From assembly GCA_002440225.1 (NCBI GenBank), contig DJSH01000072.1, positions 1 to 36,355 on the forward strand: a stretch of DNA of 36,355 nt, read 5' to 3'. The stretch comes from Candidatus Segatella violae (GTDB taxonomy: Bacteria; Bacteroidota; Bacteroidia; Bacteroidales; Bacteroidaceae). A program made the position numbers and the translations under genes. Positions 32,095 through 36,355 of the stretch are shown piece after piece (the first letter of the stretch is position 1; each line of letters starts with the position of its first letter). The notes below the pieces were generated by a model. It saw only the letters and a program-made list of their open reading frames with translations, did not search any database and had not been told where the DNA came from.

Positions 32095-32760
32095 TTAATC
32101 TTCTATTTGTTTCAATTCCTTCAGTGCGTGGATGGTAGAGATAGGGTCTGTGCTCTTGAACACATAGCTACCGCTTACCAGCACGTTCACACCGGCTTTC
32201 ACCAGTCGTGGGGCTGTCTCGGCCTGCACGCCACCGTCCACCTCGATGAGGGCGTGGCTTCCACTTTCCTTGATAAGCTTGCGCAGGCGACCCACCTTCT
32301 TGATGGTGTTCTCGATGAATTTTTGTCCACCGAATCCTGGGTTCACGCTCATGAGCAGCACCATGTCTACGTCGCAGATGATGTCTTCCAAGACGCTTAC
32401 CGGGGTAGAAGGGTTGAGGGTGACACCCGCCTTCATTCCGGCGGCGTGAATCTGCTGGATGGTGCGATGCAGATGTACGCAAGCCTCGTAGTGCACATTC
32501 ATCATCATGGCTCCTATCTTAGCGGTGTGCTCGATGTATCTTTCGGGGCGTTCTATCATGAAGTGAACGTCGAGGGGCTTGGTGCAGGCCTTACTCACGG
32601 CCTCGAGCACGGGAAAGCCAAACGAGATGTTGGGCACGAACACGCCGTCCATCACGTCCATGTGCAGCCAGTCGGCCTCACTCTTGTTGATCATATCTAT
32701 GTCGCTCTGCAAGTTGATGAAGTTGGCAGAGAGTAGGGATGGTGATACGATAGTTTTCAT
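32095..32760 (-). CDS. rpe: Ribulose-phosphate 3-epimerase
   Basis: A 221-residue TIM-barrel enzyme that interconverts ribulose 5-phosphate and xylulose 5-phosphate in the pentose phosphate pathway. The signature segments are SPSLLSANFINLQSDI (residues 6-21), WLHMDVMDGVFVPNISFGFP with the metal-binding His and Asp, DVHFMIERPERYI, LLMSVNPGFGGQKF and IEVDGGVQ, all intact. A 42-residue gene lies 15 nt upstream on the same strand and is probably co-transcribed. Confidence 0.97.
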   Translation of the reverse strand: MKTIVSPSLLSANFINLQSDIDMINKSEADWLHMDVMDGVFVPNISFGFPVLEAVSKACTKPLDVHFMIERPERYIEHTAKIGAMMMNVHYEACVHLHRTIQQIHAAGMKAGVTLNPSTPVSVLEDIICDVDMVLLMSVNPGFGGQKFIENTIKKVGRLRKLIKESGSHALIEVDGGVQAETAPRLVKAGVNVLVSGSYVFKSTDPISTIHALKELKQIED

Positions 32761-32775
32761 CTTTCTTCAGTTGTT

Positions 32776-32904
32776 TTAGTTAAGATAGCACGCCTTGTAT
32801 TGTCCGTTGCGCATGATGGTGCGGTAGGAGTAGGCTATCTGCTTGATGAAGTAGATGGTCTTTGCCGATGGTCTCATTTCTTCTTGAGTAAATACATGCT
32901 TCAT
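32776..32904 (-). CDS. Small conserved-looking protein upstream of rpe (42 residues)
   Basis: ATG at 32904 and TAA at 32776-32778 give a 42-residue protein beginning MKHVFTQEEMRPSAKTIYFI and ending MRNGQYKACYLN. I recall similar 40-50-residue Bacteroidales proteins with the pattern PSxxTxxxIxQxAxTYR followed by NG...LN. The middle segment IKQIAYSYRTI is basic and amphipathic; there is no signal peptide or membrane helix. Its position 15 nt before rpe suggests co-transcription. The function is unknown. The family link is from memory and should be tested by search. Confidence 0.6.
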   Translation of the reverse strand: MKHVFTQEEMRPSAKTIYFIKQIAYSYRTIMRNGQYKACYLN

Positions 32905-33008
32905 AGGCGCATATCTGAATAGTTATTAATATTGTGACTTTTACTAGTATAACGAGTGTTGGGTGACTTTATTACATCGGCGGTGCACATTTTTTGTTTT
33001 TTTTCTTC

Positions 33009-33027
33009 TATATATAATAAGGTGTAA
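33009..33027. repeat. 19-mer shared with the mscL/gapA intergenic region
   Basis: TATATATAATAAGGTGTAA, identical to 2838-2856. Read on the minus strand it lies about 105 nt upstream of the small gene before rpe, much as the other copy lies about 116 nt upstream of mscL. Confidence 0.6.
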
Positions 33028-33101
33028 GGGGTGTAGAGGGGTGCTGAATGTCGCAGAAAACAACAAATTTCTATTAAAAATGAAAATTTTCTGCCAAAAA
33101 G

Positions 33102-33132
33102 TTTGTGGTTTAAAAGAAAAAGTGTACTTTTG
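33102..33132 (+). promoter_or_regulatory. Promoter of the trp segment
   Basis: TTTG (33102-33105), 19-nt spacer, TACTTTTG (33125-33132). The transcript would begin near 33139, about 63 nt before the leader peptide and 270 nt before trpD. Confidence 0.75.
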
Positions 33133-33201
33133 CAATTGAATAATAAAAACTGCTGGGTGCAAGTCTGGCGCAAACAATTAATTTTAAAACAAGAGAACAA
33201 T

Positions 33202-33261
33202 ATGACAACATTCGTATCTACAGCATGGTGGTGGCGTAACTCAAGATTGAACAAGTCGTGA
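33202..33261 (+). CDS. trpL: Trp leader peptide with three consecutive Trp codons
   Basis: A 19-residue open frame, MTTFVSTAWWWRNSRLNKS, with TGG TGG TGG at 33226-33234. It lies between the promoter and an intrinsic terminator and just upstream of trp genes, the layout of a ribosome-mediated attenuator: low charged tRNA-Trp stalls the ribosome on the TGG run and prevents the terminator from forming. No clear Shine-Dalgarno site precedes it, beyond a purine run (AAGAGAA). The name is given by function; homology to enteric trpL is not implied. Confidence 0.85.
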   Translation: MTTFVSTAWWWRNSRLNKS

Positions 33262-33297
33262 GTCGATAAGCCGTATGTGGATGTGAACACAATATTG

Positions 33298-33337
33298 AGA
33301 GGCCTGCCGTAACTTACGACAGGCCTCTTTTTCTTTT
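33298..33337 (+). terminator. Attenuator terminator of the trp segment
   Basis: AGAGGCCTG (33298-33306) pairs with CAGGCCTCT (33320-33328), with an inner CGT/ACG extension past one C-A mismatch, then TTTTTCTTTT. A possible competing pairing is GTCGTGA (33255-33261, covering the leader stop codon) with TTACGAC (33314-33320), seven pairs with one G-T. A ribosome at the stop would block it and favour the terminator. Confidence 0.85.
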
Positions 33338-33410
33338 GTCCCCTTTTCGTGCAAGGGTGAGGAAAACAAGAACAGAAAATAAAAACATAAAAATATAGGA
33401 GATTAGAACA

Positions 33411-34415
33411 ATGGAAATGAAAGACATCTTGAACAGAATGTTGAACCACGAGGAGCTTTCTCGTGAGGAAACCAAGAACGTCATCGTGGGAATTACAAAG
33501 AGCGAGTTCCCTGAGGAGCAAATCACAGCCTTGCTCACCGGATTGCAGATGAGAGGGGTGACCGTGGATGAGTTGCTGGGTTTCCGTGACGGTATTCTTG
33601 CCACCGGTGTGCCAGCCATCCTCGACTGCGACCGCTACATCGACGTGGTGGGAACGGGTGGCGACCGCAAGAACACTTTCAACATCTCTACCACTTCTTG
33701 CTTTGTCATCGCTGGCGCGGGCTACAAGGTGGCCAAGCACGGCAACTATGCAGCCACATCCGTGAGCGGCGCTTCCAATGTAATCAAGAACCACGGCGTG
33801 CAGTTCACCGACGACCTCGACAAGCTGAACCGCAGCATCAACGAGGCGGGAATCGTTTATCTTCACGCCCAGCTCTTCGCCAAGGCGATGAAGTTTGTGG
33901 GGCCTATCCGCAAGGCGCTCCAGTTTCCTACGGTGTTCAATCTGCTGGGCCCTTTGGTCAATCCAAGTCAGCCTAAGTGCCAGTTGCTGGGTGTTGCCAA
34001 TCTCGACCAAATGCGTCTCTACAACCAGGTTTATCAGAAGATAGGGATAGACTACGGAATCGTGAACAGCATCGATGGCTACGACGAGATTTCGCTCACC
34101 AGCGACTTCAAGGTGACGACCAACGACTATGAGAAAATCTTCAAGCCACAAGACCTCGGTTTCGAGCTTGCCAAGCCAGAGGAGGTTCGTGGCGGTGCCA
34201 CCGAAGAGGAGGCGAAGGACATCTTCGACGCAGTGCTTGAGAATCGTGCCCTGCCTGCACAGAAGAACATCGTGCTCGCCAATGCAGCCTTCGGAATCCA
34301 GGTGATGGAGAAGGGAAAGAAGAGCATCGAGGAGTGTGTGGAGATTGCTCGCGAGAGCATCGACTCAGGCAAGGCTCTCGCCACATTCAAGAAGTTCGTG
34401 GAACTGAACTCTTAA
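33411..34415 (+). CDS. trpD: Anthranilate phosphoribosyltransferase
   Basis: A 334-residue enzyme that joins anthranilate and PRPP in tryptophan synthesis. The PRPP-binding loop GTGGDRKNTFNIST (81-94), KHGNYAATSVSG (109-120; KHGNRAxSSxSG is the common form) and the helical N-terminal domain (LNHEELSREETKNVI) are all present. AGGAG (33397-33401) lies 9 nt before ATG 33411. It is the first full trp gene behind the attenuator. In many Bacteroidetes trpB, trpE and trpG come first; here none lies between leader and trpD. Confidence 0.97.
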   Translation: MEMKDILNRMLNHEELSREETKNVIVGITKSEFPEEQITALLTGLQMRGVTVDELLGFRDGILATGVPAILDCDRYIDVVGTGGDRKNTFNISTTSCFVIAGAGYKVAKHGNYAATSVSGASNVIKNHGVQFTDDLDKLNRSINEAGIVYLHAQLFAKAMKFVGPIRKALQFPTVFNLLGPLVNPSQPKCQLLGVANLDQMRLYNQVYQKIGIDYGIVNSIDGYDEISLTSDFKVTTNDYEKIFKPQDLGFELAKPEEVRGGATEEEAKDIFDAVLENRALPAQKNIVLANAAFGIQVMEKGKKSIEECVEIARESIDSGKALATFKKFVELNS

Positions 34416-34420
34416 TCTCC

Positions 34421-34490
34421 CACAGATTTCACTGACAGCACAGATTTGTGCCCTTTTACAGATAACACAGATTTAAGACCTTTCGGTCTA
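34421..34490. repeat. CACAGATTT repeats and small hairpin between trpD and trpC
   Basis: CACAGATTT occurs at 34421, 34439 and 34466, with a related TACAGATAA at 34457, all in steps of 9 nt. A hairpin AGACC-TTTC-GGTCT (34476-34489) follows. There is no T run, so it is probably not a terminator. Confidence 0.6.
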
Positions 34491-34516
34491 TAATAATTCA
34501 CGTATATAAACGAAGC

Positions 34517-35323
34517 ATGACAGATATATTAGAAGAAATAGTCGCTCACAAGCGAATCGAGATAGACCAGCGCAAGCGCTTCATTTCGCCTCGCCAGATG
34601 ATTACCCTCACCGAACAGAAGATGAAGGAGGATGACGGGAAGGTGATTGGTGGCAGCATGAGGGAGGCTCTGATGAATTCCTCGACAGGAATCATTGCCG
34701 AGTTTAAGCGCAAGTCGCCCAGCAAGGGGTGGATCAAGCAGGAGGGCAAGGCTAGCATCATCCCGCTGAGCTACCAGCAGAACGGGGCTTCGGCGCTGAG
34801 CATCCTCACCGACATTGATTATTTCGGCGGCTACGATGAGTACATTCAGGAGGCTCGCCACGTGGGTGTCTCTATACCTATATTATATAAGAACTTCGTG
34901 GTGGAGGAGTATCAGTTGCTCCAGGCCCGCTATTGTGGAGCTTCTGCCGTGTTGCTCATCGCAGCTTGCCTCTCCAAGGACGAGTGCAAGAGGCTCTTGC
35001 AGATGGCTCACCAGCTGGGGTTGGAGGTGCTCCTGGAGATGCACAACGACCGAGACTTCGAGTATGCGGAGCTGGAGCCTGATTTGTACGGAATAAACAA
35101 CCGCAACCTCGGAACCTTCGTCACGGATGTGGAGAACAGCTTCCGACTCGCCGAGCAGCTTCCTAAGGACGTTTGCCGAGTGAGCGAGAGCGGTATTTCC
35201 AAGCCCGATGTGGTGAAGAGGCTACGCGAGGAGGGCGGATTCAAGGGCTTCCTCATGGGCGAGCAGTTCATGAAACAGGAGGACCCGGGCAAGGCTCTCG
35301 GGGAATTTATCGCAAAGCTCTAA
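34517..35323 (+). CDS. trpC: Indole-3-glycerol-phosphate synthase
   Basis: A 268-residue TIM-barrel enzyme that closes the ring of the carboxyphenylamino intermediate to indole-3-glycerol phosphate. The signature segment IIAEFKRKSPSKGWI (59-73) carries catalytic Glu62 and Lys64; LSILTD (94-99), IPILYKNFVV, LYGINNRNLGTF and VSESGI complete the family pattern. It lies 101 nt after trpD and is separate from trpF (not fused, as it is in E. coli). It has no clear Shine-Dalgarno site. Confidence 0.97.
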   Translation: MTDILEEIVAHKRIEIDQRKRFISPRQMITLTEQKMKEDDGKVIGGSMREALMNSSTGIIAEFKRKSPSKGWIKQEGKASIIPLSYQQNGASALSILTDIDYFGGYDEYIQEARHVGVSIPILYKNFVVEEYQLLQARYCGASAVLLIAACLSKDECKRLLQMAHQLGLEVLLEMHNDRDFEYAELEPDLYGINNRNLGTFVTDVENSFRLAEQLPKDVCRVSESGISKPDVVKRLREEGGFKGFLMGEQFMKQEDPGKALGEFIAKL

Positions 35324-35334
35324 GGGAACTAAAA

Positions 35335-35461
35335 CGTCGCCCTGAAAGCCCAGACGCTTCTAGCCTAGGCTACGTCGCCCTGAAAGGGCAAAAGCTCCTA
35401 GCCCAGGGCAACACCCTGGGTAAATGTAAATAGAATTAATGCGCCCTGTAAGGGCAAAAGC
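35335..35461. repeat. Dispersed GCCCTGAAAGGGC-type repeat cluster between trpC and trpF
   Basis: Two 38-nt units start with CGTCGCCCTGAAAG at 35335 and 35373. A hairpin CCCAGGG/CCCTGGG follows (35402-35408, 35414-35420), and a third unit GCGCCCTGTAAGGGCAAAAG lies at 35441. The same components recur at 36227-36355. Confidence 0.85.
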
Positions 35462-35481
35462 ATAAAAATAATAAAGAATAT

Positions 35482-36180
35482 ATGAAAATCAAGGTTTGCG
35501 GAATGCGCGATGTTGACAATGCGTGGCAGGTGGCGCAGCTCGGAGTCGATATGATGGGCTTCATCTTCTATCCTAAGTCGCCTCGATATTTCGGTGATTG
35601 CATGGAGAGAGAATTCCCACTGCCTCGTAAAAAAAACGGTGAGTTGGTGGAGCGAGTGGGTGTATTTGTGAACGATACGTTTGAGAACATCAATACAGGT
35701 TCATTGTGCTTAGGCTTGGATGGGGTACAGTTTCATGGTAGCGAGAGTCCTGACTATTGTAAGAGATTTCGGGAATATCACGAAAAATCCTTGTATGGAC
35801 ACATCAGGCCTTTCCTCCAAAAGGATGGGGGTTGTTCAGCGGAGCCTTTCAAGCTCATCAAGGCGATAAGCGTTTCCACAGCCGAGGACATTCAGAAATA
35901 CAAGGAGTATGTAGGCGCTGTAGACTGCTTCCTCTTCGATACGAAGTGTAAGGCTTACGGGGGAAGCGGTGAGCAGTTTGATTGGTCGGTACTGGATGCT
36001 TACGACGGCGACCTGCCGTTTTTGTTGAGCGGCGGAATCGGACCGGAAGATGCGGAAAGGGTCAAGGAGTTTCATCATCCAAAGTGCATCGGGATAGACT
36101 TGAATTCGAAATTCGAGATTGAGCCGGGGCTGAAGGACGTGGAAAAGCTCGGAAGGTTTATCTCGCAGGTTCGGGAGTAG
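35482..36180 (+). CDS. trpF: Phosphoribosylanthranilate isomerase
   Basis: A 232-residue TIM-barrel enzyme that isomerises phosphoribosylanthranilate. The start MKIKVCGMRD holds the catalytic Cys6; GFIFYPKSPRYF, GVQFHGSES, CFLFDTKCKAYGGSGEQFDW (with the Asp acid) and LLSGGIGPED complete the pattern. It lies 158 nt after trpC, across the repeat cluster, and is presumably still on the same transcript. Another repeat cluster follows; trpA or other trp genes may lie beyond the window. Confidence 0.95.
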   Translation: MKIKVCGMRDVDNAWQVAQLGVDMMGFIFYPKSPRYFGDCMEREFPLPRKKNGELVERVGVFVNDTFENINTGSLCLGLDGVQFHGSESPDYCKRFREYHEKSLYGHIRPFLQKDGGCSAEPFKLIKAISVSTAEDIQKYKEYVGAVDCFLFDTKCKAYGGSGEQFDWSVLDAYDGDLPFLLSGGIGPEDAERVKEFHHPKCIGIDLNSKFEIEPGLKDVEKLGRFISQVRE

Positions 36181-36226
36181 GAGGGAAATTTAGAATTCCC
36201 GCAAATTTTCCAGCAGTTTGGTTGCC

Positions 36227-36355
36227 ACGGGCTGAAAGCCCAAAAGCACCTAGCCCAGGGCAACGCCCTGGGTTAACGGGCGGAAATTAACGCGCCCTGT
36301 AAGGGCAAAAGCGTTATATAATTAGCGGAATTCTTATGCTTTTGCCCTTTCAGGG
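36227..36355. repeat. Dispersed repeat cluster after trpF, running off the window
   Basis: GGGCTGAAAGCCC (36229-36241), a perfect hairpin CCCAGGGC-AAC-GCCCTGGG (36254-36272), CGCCCTGTAAGGGCAAAAGC (36293-36312) and an inverted copy GCTTTTGCCCTTTCAGGG (36338-36355) at the right edge. The inverted pair gives the cluster an inverted-repeat end. No coding frame in it is convincing. Confidence 0.85.

Noticed and set aside
32901..34151. A 416-residue minus-strand frame across the trp leader and trpD
   Set aside because: It is antisense to the leader, attenuator and trpD, and low in recognisable features.
36075..36263. A short minus-strand frame over the end of trpF
   Set aside because: It combines antisense trpF with the dispersed repeat.

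Overview
The window looks like chromosome from a Prevotellaceae member of the Bacteroidales, closest in feel to Prevotella/Segatella copri. Grounds: SusC/SusD pairs, lipoproteins with Asp/Glu-rich residues after the lipobox Cys, promoters of the Bacteroidetes type (TTTG, 19-20 nt, TAnnTTTG), mostly poor Shine-Dalgarno sites, a DUF4492-cydA-cydB cluster, and GH28/GH105 pectin enzymes. No database search was possible; names rest on motif and sequence recognition.

Layout. 1-2722 (minus strand): mscL with its terminator, then a DUF4492-like protein, cydA and the start of cydB (cytochrome bd oxidase). 3045-6342 (plus): gapA with strong codon bias and a textbook terminator, miaA whose promoter sits so close to the start that the mRNA may be leaderless, and a diacylglycerol/lipid-kinase-like gene. 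6400-7104 (minus): a Crp/Fnr-type regulator whose last codons lie in a bidirectional terminator. 7260-12030 (plus): a three-gene glycogen/alpha-glucan operon (debranching enzyme, GT4 glycosyltransferase, GH57-like protein). The GH57-like protein appears to lack both catalytic acids and ends in a coiled coil plus a Lys/Ala/Pro tail.

12121-31242 (all minus) is a pectin-type polysaccharide utilization locus: a GH28-GH105 fusion, then two successive SusC-SusD-lipoprotein modules (the lipoproteins carry Fn3 and beta-helix regions, DUF4957/DUF5123-like), then a single GH28. The two modules are clearly duplicates of one another. An AACGTTTACG motif lies about 50-60 bp upstream of the -7 box of three PUL transcription units (both susC genes and the GH28), and no PUL regulator is encoded nearby. 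The second susC promoter also carries a perfect 10-bp dyad. Between the modules is a gene-free stretch with a decaying 22-bp tandem repeat and several hairpins.

31387-36355: an ECF sigma factor diverging from the PUL, rpe with a 42-residue companion gene (minus), and a trp segment (plus) with promoter, leader peptide containing three consecutive Trp codons, attenuator terminator, then trpD, trpC and trpF. Dispersed GCCCTGAAAGGGC-type repeats sit between trpC and trpF and after trpF. The most notable items are the Trp attenuator placed directly before trpD, the shared PUL operator-like motif, the catalytically altered GH57-like protein, and the small gene upstream of rpe.
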